A DNA stretch of 64,000 bases from Pedobacter sp. ok626 (GCF_900100435.1 NZ_FNEX01000006.1:310001-374000), one strand, 5' to 3'; shown: positions 17,255 to 26,801, numbered from the stretch's first letter. Numbers and translations: made by a program. Notes: generated by a model not told the origin, from the letters alone.

Positions 17255-19797
17255 TGAATAGATTAGTCGGCTATTTTCTCCTTGCCATAACAGGCTCCCT
17301 TATGTATAGCTGTTACAGCATAAAACATAAGGGCTCGCCTATTCCTGCCAATACCCTAAAGGGCAAGTCGTTCCAAAATATTACGCTTGAAACATCCTTA
17401 AAGCCATTTAAGAAGAATGATAAGGCTTATATCAAAAGCGTGGCCAGGGAAATGTTCACACAATGGTCGTCTTTATTGAGGCATGCAGATACAGTCTGTA
17501 TTATGCTCTGGACTTCCGACGGTTCCGAAATACTAAACTACAAGGGAAAACAAAATCAACCCTTAGAATGGGCTAAGTACATCGGTAATCCAAATACAAA
17601 ACACGCGGTGGGTTCTGGTCCTAAGGAGCTCTCCTTACATGAGCGAGCTTATCTTTATATGGAGAACCCGCCCGACTTTACTTGTAATGACCTTAGATTA
17701 ATCATTCACACGTTAAAAGAAGTGGGTGCTCAGGTAACAGGTAAGCCAATTAAGGTGGGGTCTACGTTTGATCCTGGGCCTGAATTTGCCCGCTCTGATT
17801 TTAAATACAAAAAACACCCTGAAATATTGCTTGGCAATGCGATGGGGACTAAATCTTTTGTCAATTGTTATTCAGTATTAAATGCAGACAAGGACTCCTA
17901 CGCGGGCTTTCCTAAAGGTATTCCTGCAAATACGCCTTTCGGTAGATTTTTCGGTCGGCAGAGCTACCATTTTTTAAAAGATATGGGCTTTGATTATCTG
18001 TGGCTGAGCAATGGTTTTGGCTTCGGAATGGAAGCCTGGTCATCTAAAGGAGCAATATTTGACGGGAAAGAATTTGATGCGGGGAAACTGGCTGAGGTAC
18101 AAGCTAAGAATCTGGAATTCTGGAAAATATTTCGCATGGAATGCCCTCGATTTCAAGTGCAGACCAGGGGGACAAATCTTTCAACGGGTACCGACCTGGC
18201 TAGGGACGGTGTAGACCTCAGGGGAATTTATAAGGGGGGCTTTAACCTGCTGCCGCCACCTAACTCTCCATGGGCAGCACTAGATGGCGATTTTGGTATG
18301 GAACTGGTCGGGTACATGTCGAGAATTTCCGAATTGCCAGATAATAGGTATTTGTTTCGATATTATACCCATGATCCCTGGTGGGTAAACAGTCCCTGGT
18401 TTGACAGGTATGGCGGTGAACCCCACGACATTTATATGCCCATGGCAGTTAGTCGGATTGATTCAAACGGTGGAGTAACTTTACCTACACAACTTAATTT
18501 CCTTTCCATAGATAACTCTTTCGGGAACATACCCGCACAGGTTCCTGATGAAGTGATTCCGCATATTCTTAAAGCGAGGTACGATGCACCAACTGTGGCA
18601 GGCCCATTTGTATGGGTATATCCATTTGATGAGTACCACGACTGGACTTATAAGCAAAAAGACAGGTTAAAGGAAGTGTATTTCGGGGATTGGTTTATTC
18701 GACAGGCTATTAACAACGGATTTCCCTTGAATACAGTGATTTCAACCAGATCCTTTAACCGTTTAATGAAAAGCAAACCAGGTTATTTTAAGGAGTCTGT
18801 GCTGCTTACAGTTGTTCCGGATGCAGGCTCTGTTTTGGAAAAGGAGTTGATTAGGTTTGTCGAAAATGGGGGTAAGGTAATGATATATGGTCCTGCGGAT
18901 CATGCTAGCGAAAAGTTCCTGGACTTGCTTAATCTTAAAAATATTTCGCCACTAGAGGGTGAGTTTCAAATACAAACGGATTTGCAAGGCGATCAGCTAG
19001 AACAGCCATATCCGAAAAAAATGCTCCATCAAGCGCTGTTTTCCGCCGGTGGTATACGTACCCTGGTAAAAGATAAAAGTGAAAAAACGACACATGTGTT
19101 GATGACTGCAAAACAAGGGGAGGAGCAGAGAGCGGTTTTGTGGAGTAGAGCGAGACCCGAATGGAATGGCGGAAAGTTGGTTTATGTTCGTGGTACAAGT
19201 TCTAGCAGTGCTAAAAATGAAAAATTACTTACACCAGATAGCCCTTCTTTATGGGCCACAGGTCCTTTATATCTTCGATATGCCTTACAGGAGTTCGGTT
19301 ATTATTTCCTGTTGGAAAAAGAAAGTCCAGCGATAAAAAGTCCAGTGCTTACGCTTTCAAGAAGCAATAATGGCTTTTACTTTTCTGGATATGTACCCGG
19401 TACAACGGCTAAACAGGTATTCAAATTTCCACAAGGTGCCCCTTTACTTACAGGCTTCGAAACGAAGCTAGAAAAAGGCTTTAGTACCTATAATTTACCA
19501 ACCGCATGGCATAAAGAATGCCGGGTGTTTGTAGAACAAGAGGAAGGGATTGTATCTGTAAAGGAAACATATCCAGGAGATGCCACCGTAAGCAGGAGAA
19601 TAGAGATCAAAGGATTGAAAAACGCTGTGATCAGGGTGTTCCCCGATGACGGCATCACGAAAGATAAATTAAAAGCTACCCCGGGTTCAGCTTATCCATG
19701 GCGGGGTGGGAAAATAGAGGTTCAGCAAGCTGAAGAAGAATTTGGAAACAGTTACCTGTTAAAGAATGTAACTGGAACACTGGTACTGGCCTGGTAA
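17254..19797 (+). CDS. Large lipoprotein of unknown function, possible novel glycoside hydrolase
   Basis: This 847-aa protein has a lipoprotein signal (LMYSC, cysteine at about residue 20). I cannot assign a family. The first half (about 40-450) contains LWTSDGSE, TFDPGPEFA and LWLSNGFGFGMEAW segments separated at spacings that suggest a TIM barrel. Residues of about 494-560 (STRSFNRL...LIRFVENGGKVMIYGPAD) look like the class-I-amidotransferase-like domain that follows the barrel in GH42-type beta-galactosidases. A beta-sandwich-like end follows. An extracytoplasmic glycosidase acting on PUL 1 glycan is a reasonable inference, not a demonstration. It is coupled to the isomerase gene by a 1-bp stop/start overlap. 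Confidence 0.7.
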   Translation: MNRLVGYFLLAITGSLMYSCYSIKHKGSPIPANTLKGKSFQNITLETSLKPFKKNDKAYIKSVAREMFTQWSSLLRHADTVCIMLWTSDGSEILNYKGKQNQPLEWAKYIGNPNTKHAVGSGPKELSLHERAYLYMENPPDFTCNDLRLIIHTLKEVGAQVTGKPIKVGSTFDPGPEFARSDFKYKKHPEILLGNAMGTKSFVNCYSVLNADKDSYAGFPKGIPANTPFGRFFGRQSYHFLKDMGFDYLWLSNGFGFGMEAWSSKGAIFDGKEFDAGKLAEVQAKNLEFWKIFRMECPRFQVQTRGTNLSTGTDLARDGVDLRGIYKGGFNLLPPPNSPWAALDGDFGMELVGYMSRISELPDNRYLFRYYTHDPWWVNSPWFDRYGGEPHDIYMPMAVSRIDSNGGVTLPTQLNFLSIDNSFGNIPAQVPDEVIPHILKARYDAPTVAGPFVWVYPFDEYHDWTYKQKDRLKEVYFGDWFIRQAINNGFPLNTVISTRSFNRLMKSKPGYFKESVLLTVVPDAGSVLEKELIRFVENGGKVMIYGPADHASEKFLDLLNLKNISPLEGEFQIQTDLQGDQLEQPYPKKMLHQALFSAGGIRTLVKDKSEKTTHVLMTAKQGEEQRAVLWSRARPEWNGGKLVYVRGTSSSSAKNEKLLTPDSPSLWATGPLYLRYALQEFGYYFLLEKESPAIKSPVLTLSRSNNGFYFSGYVPGTTAKQVFKFPQGAPLLTGFETKLEKGFSTYNLPTAWHKECRVFVEQEEGIVSVKETYPGDATVSRRIEIKGLKNAVIRVFPDDGITKDKLKATPGSAYPWRGGKIEVQQAEEEFGNSYLLKNVTGTLVLAW

Positions 19798-19813
19798 AAT
19801 CTGAGAAAATCAT

Positions 19814-20521
19814 ATGAAAAAAATAAGTATATCCATATTAATACTGGTTTCGACAATTCAGATCTGTATCGCCCAGCTCGCTGATTCCTCAGCTTACCTT
19901 AGTGATATAAAAACTGAACTGAATAAGCAATGGCCGAAAAACAGAACCATTAACCTCGTCTTTCACGGACATTCGGTGCCTTCAGGTTATTGGTCTAATC
20001 ATGAGGTACATACATTATCATCTTATCCTTACCTACTATTGCAACAATTGAAAGCATTGTATCCTTATGCAGTGATCAATGTGATTACCACTTCAATTGG
20101 TGGAGAAAATGCAATAAAGGGGGAGAGCCGCTTTACTCAGGATGTGCTGCCACATAAGCCAGATGTCCTGTTTATTGATTACGCACTGAATGACAGGGCT
20201 GCGGGACTTGAAAAAACAAAGGAAGCCTGGGAGAAAATGATTCAAAAAGCCCTGGAAGCACATGTTAAAGTAGTCCTGTTAACTCCCTCGCCCGATACAA
20301 GAGTTGATATTTTTGCGAAGGATAGCAAAAGCCTATCCGCACACGCCGATCAAATTAGGGCATTGGCCCAAAAATACCATGTAGGTTTGGCAGATCCGTT
20401 TAGCTTGTTTCAAGCCATACAAAAAAAAGGAAACCTGGCCGAATATATGTCGCAAGTAAACCACCCCAATCTGAAAGGCCATCAACTGATCAGCGGAGAA
20501 CTGGTGAAATGGTTCAGGTAA
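19814..20521 (+). CDS. Secreted SGNH/GDSL-family hydrolase
   Basis: This 235-aa protein has a signal peptide (to about residue 20, CIAQ). The SGNH blocks are recognisable: block I FHGHSVPSGYW with nucleophile S54 (GHS in place of GDS), block III YALNDR with the ND pair, and block V NHPNLKGH with H217. It is likely a carbohydrate O-acetylesterase, similar in layout to rhamnogalacturonan acetylesterases, and so complements the SASA esterase of the same locus. It lies 16 bp after the large lipoprotein gene and 43 bp before the GntR gene, so it probably belongs to the same transcript. Confidence 0.82.
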   Translation: MKKISISILILVSTIQICIAQLADSSAYLSDIKTELNKQWPKNRTINLVFHGHSVPSGYWSNHEVHTLSSYPYLLLQQLKALYPYAVINVITTSIGGENAIKGESRFTQDVLPHKPDVLFIDYALNDRAAGLEKTKEAWEKMIQKALEAHVKVVLLTPSPDTRVDIFAKDSKSLSAHADQIRALAQKYHVGLADPFSLFQAIQKKGNLAEYMSQVNHPNLKGHQLISGELVKWFR

Positions 20522-20564
20522 CACATACTAACGAAAAATCACTAATTTTAAGAAATTTTACCTT

Positions 20565-21335
20565 ATGAAACCTAAGTTTATCACCATTAGTGAAGAGATT
20601 ATTGAGAAAATTAAAGATGGAGAATTGCTACCCGGAGATAAGGTGCCTTCTGAAAATGAGTTGATCAATGATTATAAAATAAGTAATACTACAGCGAGAA
20701 AGTGTTTGCTGGAAATAGAGTCTAAAGGATATGCCAGGCGGATAAAGGGTAAGGGTACATTTGTGCTAAACCGAACTGTAGAACACCAGCTAGTACGTAC
20801 ATTAGGCTCTATCAATTCTACAAGACGTGGTTTTAATGAGGGCATAAAAGCGGAAGGATTCACACCCAAAAATATCATCATTGAAAAAACGATCTTAAAT
20901 GAAGGAATCTCTTCCGAAATTGCAGGTAAGCACTACATTATTGACGGACCTGTGTTAAAGATTCGTCAGTTACGCTATGCAGACGATATTCTGATGAAAG
21001 ACGAAACCAGGTATGTTTCATTGAAATTATGTCCGAGAATAGATAGACTTTCTACAGAGATTTCTTATTTCAAAACATACGAAGAGGAGTATAACCTAAA
21101 GATATCTGATATTAAACAAACACTGGGTGTAGATATTCTCGAAGCCTCATCTGCACAGAATAATTTTGAGGTAGACAAGCAAATCCCAGTTTTTATACTG
21201 GATAGTGCCGTGCTTTGCGATGCTGAAAAAGTCGTTGAAATTGAAAGATCTTTTTATCGAGGTGATAAATACAAATTCGCCATTGTAGCGAGCCCCGAGT
21301 ACGATGTAAGTCCTACTTTTAATTTAAAAAAATAA
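20565..21335 (+). CDS. GntR-family transcriptional regulator with UTRA domain
   Basis: This 256-aa protein has an N-terminal winged helix (about 5-72; GDKVPSENEL, then SNTTARKCLLEIESKGY and the wing RIKGKGTFV), followed by a UTRA-type effector domain (about 90-250). Such regulators bind a sugar or sugar phosphate and usually act as repressors. It is the only regulator in PUL 1 and sits between the enzyme genes and susC, so it is the obvious candidate to control the locus. The stop codon lies inside a strong intrinsic terminator. A near-palindrome at 21381 in front of susC is a possible operator. Confidence 0.9.
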   Translation: MKPKFITISEEIIEKIKDGELLPGDKVPSENELINDYKISNTTARKCLLEIESKGYARRIKGKGTFVLNRTVEHQLVRTLGSINSTRRGFNEGIKAEGFTPKNIIIEKTILNEGISSEIAGKHYIIDGPVLKIRQLRYADDILMKDETRYVSLKLCPRIDRLSTEISYFKTYEEEYNLKISDIKQTLGVDILEASSAQNNFEVDKQIPVFILDSAVLCDAEKVVEIERSFYRGDKYKFAIVASPEYDVSPTFNLKK

Positions 21336-21353
21336 GCGCCAGCTTATTTTTTT
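21326..21353 (+). terminator. Intrinsic terminator at the end of the GntR gene
   Basis: A perfect 12-bp inverted repeat (AAAAAAATAAGC and its complement) with tetraloop GCCA is followed by a run of T. The GntR stop codon lies in the left arm. It should end the upstream operon transcript and separate it from susC, which then needs its own promoter. Confidence 0.75.
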
Positions 21354-21355
21354 TT

Positions 21356-21370
21356 GCTTCACCCTTTTTT
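21356..21370 (+). promoter_or_regulatory. Shared GCTTCACCCTTTT element, copy 3 (susC leader)
   Basis: Lies directly after the terminator at 21326-21353 and 51 bp before the susC start. It is identical over 13 bases to copy 2. Its place between a terminator and a new transcription unit argues for a role in initiation or regulation rather than in coding. Confidence 0.4.
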
Positions 21371-21380
21371 CTGCGAAACG

Positions 21381-21394
21381 ACATCTATATATGT
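21381..21394. promoter_or_regulatory. Possible GntR operator upstream of susC
   Basis: ACATCTATATATGT is a 14-bp near-palindrome (6 of 7 pairs match) located 26 bp before the susC start and just downstream of the GntR gene. Position and symmetry fit a dimeric repressor site, but it is A/T rich and could be chance. Confidence 0.25.
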
Positions 21395-21420
21395 GAAGAC
21401 AACCAAATATCTAATTTCGT

Positions 21421-24400
21421 ATGAATCAAAAAAAATGTAGCTGGTATTCGCTTTCGCTTATTGTTCTTGCTTTGCTGACTAACCTACCTGTTCGGGCAAG
21501 TTTTATGCAACAGGAAATAATCAAAGGGAAAGTGACAGATGATAAAGGGGGCCCGATGCCTGGCGTAGGTGTTGTTGTAAAGGGTACCCAGAAAAGAACC
21601 CAGACTGATGGGAATGGAAATTTCTCTTTACAAATTGCAGATCGTAACGCCCTCATTCTTGTGTTTTCCTATGTTGGCTTTCAGACTCAAGAAGTATCTG
21701 TGACCACCCAGAGAGAATTAAAGATACAAATGAAAGCATCAACCAGTGTCCTGGATGAAATAGTAGTGGTAGGTTATGGAACCGTCACACGTAGGGATCT
21801 TACCGGAGCTGTTTCTTCTATCAGTGCAAATGATTTAAAGGATATTCCTATTTCTTCAGCGGCAGATGCGCTTGCTGGTCGCTTGGCCGGAGTACAGGTT
21901 ACCTCATCAGAAGGTGCCCCAGGATCGGAAACCAATATTATTATCCGTGGAGGAGGGTCCATTACACAGGATAATGCGCCTTTATATGTTATTGATGGCA
22001 TGCAGGTAGAAAGTGGTTTGACAGGGATTTCTCCTCAGGATATTGCATCTGTTGATGTTTTGAAAGATGCTGCAGCGACAGCCATTTATGGCGCAAGAGG
22101 AGCAAACGGAGTCATTGTTGTAACCACCAAAGGTGGAAAGGAGGGGAAAACCGTGGTTAGTGTGAACAGCTTTATGGGCATAAATAAGTTGTCGAATAAA
22201 TTAGGGGTAATGAGCCCATATGATTTTGTAGAATACCAGTACGAGCGAAGCAGAGGAAATGTGAATGCAGAAACTAGCTTTGCCAGGAAATATGGATCTT
22301 ATTTCGATACACTTGCGGTTTACAAAAATACCCCGGCGATAGATTGGGAACAGGAAATGTTTGGTAGAAATGCTTTAATGCAAACTCATAATTTTGGCAT
22401 CTCAGGTGGCAGCAAGTCAACGACTTTTAACATAAGCCTTACCAAAAATATACAGGACGGTATTATGTTAAACTCTGATTTTGACCGGAATATAGCCAAC
22501 TTGAAATTTGACCACGTTGCAAGCAATAAATTCAAAACTGGCGCTACCGTAAGGTTTATTTCGCAAGAGGTTATGGGAGCTGGTACCAGTGCCGCCGGAC
22601 AAACACAAACCTCAAGACTAAGGCAGACTATCAAATACAAACCTTTTATCACCAATGTGAATCTTGGAATTGAAGACTTTGATCAGGCCTATTACAACGA
22701 AACAAATGCAGTAGGAAATGGTGTGTTTATCATTAATCCTATTGCATTGAATAAGGCAGAGTATAGAAGCAATGGAAGTAAGGGAATAAATCTTGCTGGC
22801 TATGTAAATTATAATTTTACAAGGTATTTATCTTTCCGAACAACTGCAGGTTATGATTACAGTAGTGCTCAGGTGGATTCATTTGACGATATTAATACTC
22901 CGGGATCTATATTTTATGGCTTAGGACTTCCAGTAGCAGGAGTAATCAATACACAGAAAAGCGTATTGAATGTTTCAAATGTGCTGAACTTCTCAAATTC
23001 GACATTCAATACTTTATTTAGCAGAAATAATGTCTTCACTTTTTTACTGGGACAGGAGATTTATGAGACAGATATTCGTCAGAACAATTCACAGTTAAAT
23101 GGCTTTCCCTCAGGTATTACGGCTGATAAGGCGCTTGGTCAATTGAATTTAGGTACCATGCGTACCGGTTTTCCAACCTCTTTGATTTTAGAAAGTAAAA
23201 TTTTGTCATTCTTTTCAAGAGCCACTTATTCCCACAAGGGTAAATATCTAGCTGCGTTTTCTCTTAGAACAGATGGCTCTACAAAATTTGCGCCTGATAA
23301 ACGTTGGGGCTATTTTCCTGCAGCATCACTGGCCTGGAGAATCTCGCAGGAAAAATTCATGAAGCCGATTAATTTTATATCAGATATGAAACTCAGGCTG
23401 AGCTGGGGGCAGGCCGGGAATAATCGGATTGATGATTATCTTTATTTATCCGCATTTCAAACCAATTTATTCCCATATGGCCTGAATGAGGTGATGCAAC
23501 CAGGTTATACCGTTACTAAACTGGCCAATCCTAATTTAAAATGGGAAAAAACAATTTCAAGAAACATAGGTCTGGATCTGGGAATATTAAAGAATAAACT
23601 GTTGTTTACTTTTAATGCTTACCAAAATGATGTTAAAGACCTGCTAATCCCGGTTCCAATTCCTTCAACTTCCGGTTATGCCGCCCAACTGCAAAATGTA
23701 GGTTCAACGAGAAATAAGGGAATTGAATTTCAACTGGATGCTGCTATTCTCAGTAAGAAAGATTTTACCTGGAAAACCAATTTTAACATCTCTTATAACG
23801 AGAACAAGATTCTTTCACTTTCTACCTATCAAAAAGAATATTTGCAAGGTTCGGGTTGGGGGATTTCCGGACAGCCTGATTACGCGGTTAGCGTTGGCCA
23901 GGCGGTGGGTGCCATGTATGGCTTTGTCACCGACGGTTATTACAAAACGGAGGATTTTAACTATGATCCGGCAACTAAAATCTATTCACTTAAAAGTGGT
24001 ATCCCGGATGGTTTGGATGCTGCGGGGGTCTCTCAACCCGGCAGTATCAAATTTAAGGACATCAATGGCGATGGGGTTGTAAACCAGAATGACAGGAAGA
24101 TCATAGGCAATGCCAATCCTAAACTTTCTGGGGGAATTAACCAACAGTTCAGGTATAAGCAATTTGATCTAAGCATATTCGCGAATTTTGTGATCGGAAA
24201 TGACATTATGAATGCCAATAAGATTGAATTTACCAATGGATTTGTAACCGACAACAATATGCTGTCCATTATGAGTAACCGCTGGAAAACCATTGATAAT
24301 CTTGGTAACCTTGTTCAAACAACAGCAACTGTTGGTGGAAAGCAGGTCGCTATAGGTGAAGCTCCTGAAATATTGAATGATATTAATAAAGGGGCTAATA

Positions 24401-24705
24401 TCTGGCAACCTTTAAAGGGCACGGGAGCTTATACTTTACATTCCTGGGCTGTAGAAGATGGATCATTTTTACGCATCAATAACATTACTTTAGGTTATAC
24501 TTTTTCACCGGGCTTACTGGCTAAAATAAAAGTAAAATCTTTAAGACTATACGGTACGGTAAATAATATTGCAGTCATTACGAATTATAGTGGATATGAT
24601 CCTGAAGTGAATGCGATAAGAAATTCGCCGGTTACAAGAGGGGTAGATTACTCAGCTTATCCTAGAAGCAAAGCTTACATATTCGGACTTAACCTTACAC
24701 TTTAA
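21421..24705 (+). CDS. SusC/RagA-family TonB-linked outer-membrane protein (PUL 1)
   Basis: This 1094-aa protein has a signal peptide, a carboxypeptidase-regulatory-like N-terminal domain (about 35-110, IKGKVTDDKGGPMPGV), and the TonB-box/plug segment (LDEIVVVGYGTVTRRDLTGAVS, from about 110). The plug domain contains IIIRGGGSI and YVIDGMQV, and a long C-terminal 22-strand beta-barrel ends in FGLNLTL. It forms the outer-membrane pore that imports oligosaccharides bound by the adjacent SusD lipoprotein, driven by TonB-ExbBD. The gene follows an intrinsic terminator, so it starts a separate transcript with susD (16 bp downstream). Confidence 0.95.
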   Translation: MNQKKCSWYSLSLIVLALLTNLPVRASFMQQEIIKGKVTDDKGGPMPGVGVVVKGTQKRTQTDGNGNFSLQIADRNALILVFSYVGFQTQEVSVTTQRELKIQMKASTSVLDEIVVVGYGTVTRRDLTGAVSSISANDLKDIPISSAADALAGRLAGVQVTSSEGAPGSETNIIIRGGGSITQDNAPLYVIDGMQVESGLTGISPQDIASVDVLKDAAATAIYGARGANGVIVVTTKGGKEGKTVVSVNSFMGINKLSNKLGVMSPYDFVEYQYERSRGNVNAETSFARKYGSYFDTLAVYKNTPAIDWEQEMFGRNALMQTHNFGISGGSKSTTFNISLTKNIQDGIMLNSDFDRNIANLKFDHVASNKFKTGATVRFISQEVMGAGTSAAGQTQTSRLRQTIKYKPFITNVNLGIEDFDQAYYNETNAVGNGVFIINPIALNKAEYRSNGSKGINLAGYVNYNFTRYLSFRTTAGYDYSSAQVDSFDDINTPGSIFYGLGLPVAGVINTQKSVLNVSNVLNFSNSTFNTLFSRNNVFTFLLGQEIYETDIRQNNSQLNGFPSGITADKALGQLNLGTMRTGFPTSLILESKILSFFSRATYSHKGKYLAAFSLRTDGSTKFAPDKRWGYFPAASLAWRISQEKFMKPINFISDMKLRLSWGQAGNNRIDDYLYLSAFQTNLFPYGLNEVMQPGYTVTKLANPNLKWEKTISRNIGLDLGILKNKLLFTFNAYQNDVKDLLIPVPIPSTSGYAAQLQNVGSTRNKGIEFQLDAAILSKKDFTWKTNFNISYNENKILSLSTYQKEYLQGSGWGISGQPDYAVSVGQAVGAMYGFVTDGYYKTEDFNYDPATKIYSLKSGIPDGLDAAGVSQPGSIKFKDINGDGVVNQNDRKIIGNANPKLSGGINQQFRYKQFDLSIFANFVIGNDIMNANKIEFTNGFVTDNNMLSIMSNRWKTIDNLGNLVQTTATVGGKQVAIGEAPEILNDINKGANIWQPLKGTGAYTLHSWAVEDGSFLRINNITLGYTFSPGLLAKIKVKSLRLYGTVNNIAVITNYSGYDPEVNAIRNSPVTRGVDYSAYPRSKAYIFGLNLTL

Positions 24706-24721
24706 TTAAATTCATAGCATT

Positions 24722-26743
24722 ATGAAATTACAATACTACACCCGTTCAATTGTGCTTATGCTAATGGTTGCATCTGTATTGATTCTACCATCATGTAAAC
24801 GCTACCTGGATATTGAACCACAATCATTTTTTGATGAAGCTTATACCTTCAGTACGGTAACTACGGCTACCAGTGCGGTAATGGGCGTTTATGGAAGACT
24901 TACAGGAGAATCTGCCTATGGCTCCCGATTATCCTTAATTTATCCAGTTGATGCGGATGATTTCCTTGCCTTCGGGAATACTTCATCAGGTGGTGGAGAT
25001 AACGGAGCTAAAGCAATTGCCAGGTATAATGCAGCACCAGAAAATATTCAGTTGGAAAGACCATTTAACCAGCTTTTTAGCGGCATTGAAAGCGCTAATA
25101 TCTGCATTAAGAACATTCCGAAAATGGACCTGTATACCAATGGTACGGCCGCTGACATCAGATCATTAAAGCGATTACACGGTGAAGTCCTGACTTTAAG
25201 AGCACAGTTTTATTTTGAACTCATCAGAGTTTGGGGAGATGTTCCAGCACAATTTGAACCTTCGGCAGATCAGACAGACCTATTTAAAACAAAGACAGAT
25301 CGTGACAGTATCTATAACCGGATACTAGACGATCTTAAAATTGCAGAAGAGCTGGTCCCATGGAGGAAGGAATCGGGGATTGCTATAGATGAGCGGATCA
25401 CTAAAGGAGCAGTAAAGGCTATCCGTGCGAAGATTGCACTATTTTGTGGAGGCTATTCGCTAAGAAGGAATTCAGGTATAATGGAACGGAGGGCCGATTA
25501 CCTCGAATATTATAAAATAGCGAGGGACGAATGTAAGGACATCATTGATTCGAAACAACATGCGCTTAACCCAAGCTTTGAAGCTGTTTTTAAGGATAAT
25601 ATAGATGCACATAAAATAGAAACTAACGGAGAAGTAATTTTTGAAGTTGCACTGGCGGGAGGCCTGAACACAACAGATGGAAGGTTAGGTAATTCTGACG
25701 GGCCTAACGTTGGTGCCAATGCAGGCGGGGGCGGGGTAAGGGTTTTGCCAACTTACTATTACTCCTTTGATGTGCTGGACTCAAGAATGCCCGTAACCAT
25801 CGCCGATTATACCATTAACCCAAGTAACAATAAACTTGGGGCGGTATTGCCGGCTGCGGCTTCTGGTAAATTCAGAAGAGACTGGATTTCGAATCCTGTA
25901 GTGGATTTGAAGTCTACAGCTTCTTATTATGGTGTAAACTGGCCGATAATCCGTTACACGGATGTATTACTCATGTTTGCTGAGGCAGATAATGAAATTA
26001 ATTCAGGGCCAGGGACCGATGCCATTAGCGCTGTGAATAGCGTTCGTCAGAGAGCCTGGGCTAGGGGGATCAAAACTATAAATGTAGTGAATGGCGGGAC
26101 CGGCTACACAGCTATCCCGGCGGTAACGATTACCGGGACAGGAACTGGGGCTGCTGCTGTGGCCAGTGTCTCTGGAGGGAAAGTTGTAAAAATCACCGTC
26201 ATCAGCGCTGGTGACAATTATACAGCAGCTCCGGTTATTTCTTTTACTGGAGGAAATGGAACCTTAGCCACGGCTACCGCTACAATTTTGACAAATAAAG
26301 CTGAAGCGAATCTAACGCCACAACAGACCGCCGATAAGGATGCCTTCTTTAATGCGATCGTAAATGAAAGGTGGTTTGAATTCGGGGGAGAAGGGATTCG
26401 CAAGTATGATCTAATCAGATGGAACCTTTTGGATCAGAAAATCACAGAAACGAGAGCGAATCTTACCAAGATGCTGAATAAACAAGCCCCATATCAAAAT
26501 CTGCCTCAGGTGAGGTTTTACAGAAACACTTCCCCAACACTAATCTGGCAAAACTCTATGTACGAGCCTGCTCCGGCTGCTGCGTTAACTGGTTATACTT
26601 CTGTAAGCTGGATCGCAGCCCTTTCCGCATTGTATGTTACGAATGTAGCGGAACTTTATCGCCCTAACCATGGTGAGCTTTTGCCTTTGCCGAGAGCAGT
26701 GATTGATGCCAATCCTAAGTTAAAGCAGGATTACGGTTATTAG
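24722..26743 (+). CDS. SusD/RagB-family glycan-binding lipoprotein (PUL 1) with repeat insertion
   Basis: This 673-aa lipoprotein (lipobox LPSCKRYLDIEP) has TPR-like helices and the SusD C-terminal signature ERWFEFGGEGIRKYDLIRWN. It caps the SusC pore and binds oligosaccharide at the cell surface. It is longer than typical SusD proteins partly because residues of about 454-522 hold a Gly/Thr/Ala-rich insertion made of two similar units. Each unit has the pattern G-x-G/N-Y-T-A-x-P-x-V/I-x-I/F-x-G, and they are placed between VNSVRQRAWARG and the ER signature. The insertion resembles beta-rich repeats common in adhesins and phage fibres and may add a second binding surface. Confidence 0.93.
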   Translation: MKLQYYTRSIVLMLMVASVLILPSCKRYLDIEPQSFFDEAYTFSTVTTATSAVMGVYGRLTGESAYGSRLSLIYPVDADDFLAFGNTSSGGGDNGAKAIARYNAAPENIQLERPFNQLFSGIESANICIKNIPKMDLYTNGTAADIRSLKRLHGEVLTLRAQFYFELIRVWGDVPAQFEPSADQTDLFKTKTDRDSIYNRILDDLKIAEELVPWRKESGIAIDERITKGAVKAIRAKIALFCGGYSLRRNSGIMERRADYLEYYKIARDECKDIIDSKQHALNPSFEAVFKDNIDAHKIETNGEVIFEVALAGGLNTTDGRLGNSDGPNVGANAGGGGVRVLPTYYYSFDVLDSRMPVTIADYTINPSNNKLGAVLPAAASGKFRRDWISNPVVDLKSTASYYGVNWPIIRYTDVLLMFAEADNEINSGPGTDAISAVNSVRQRAWARGIKTINVVNGGTGYTAIPAVTITGTGTGAAAVASVSGGKVVKITVISAGDNYTAAPVISFTGGNGTLATATATILTNKAEANLTPQQTADKDAFFNAIVNERWFEFGGEGIRKYDLIRWNLLDQKITETRANLTKMLNKQAPYQNLPQVRFYRNTSPTLIWQNSMYEPAPAAALTGYTSVSWIAALSALYVTNVAELYRPNHGELLPLPRAVIDANPKLKQDYGY

Positions 26744-26760
26744 TGTTTTTTGAGAAAGAA

Positions 26761-26801
26761 TTCTAAGTGCATAATTTGATTGAAAAATTATGCACTTAGA
26801 A
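26761..26801 (+). terminator. Hairpin after susD of PUL 1
   Basis: A perfect 17-bp inverted repeat (TTCTAAGTGCATAATTT and its complement) with a 7-base loop lies 18 bp after the susD stop. No long T run follows, so it may act as a terminator or as a 3' stabilising structure. It marks the end of PUL 1. Confidence 0.6.
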
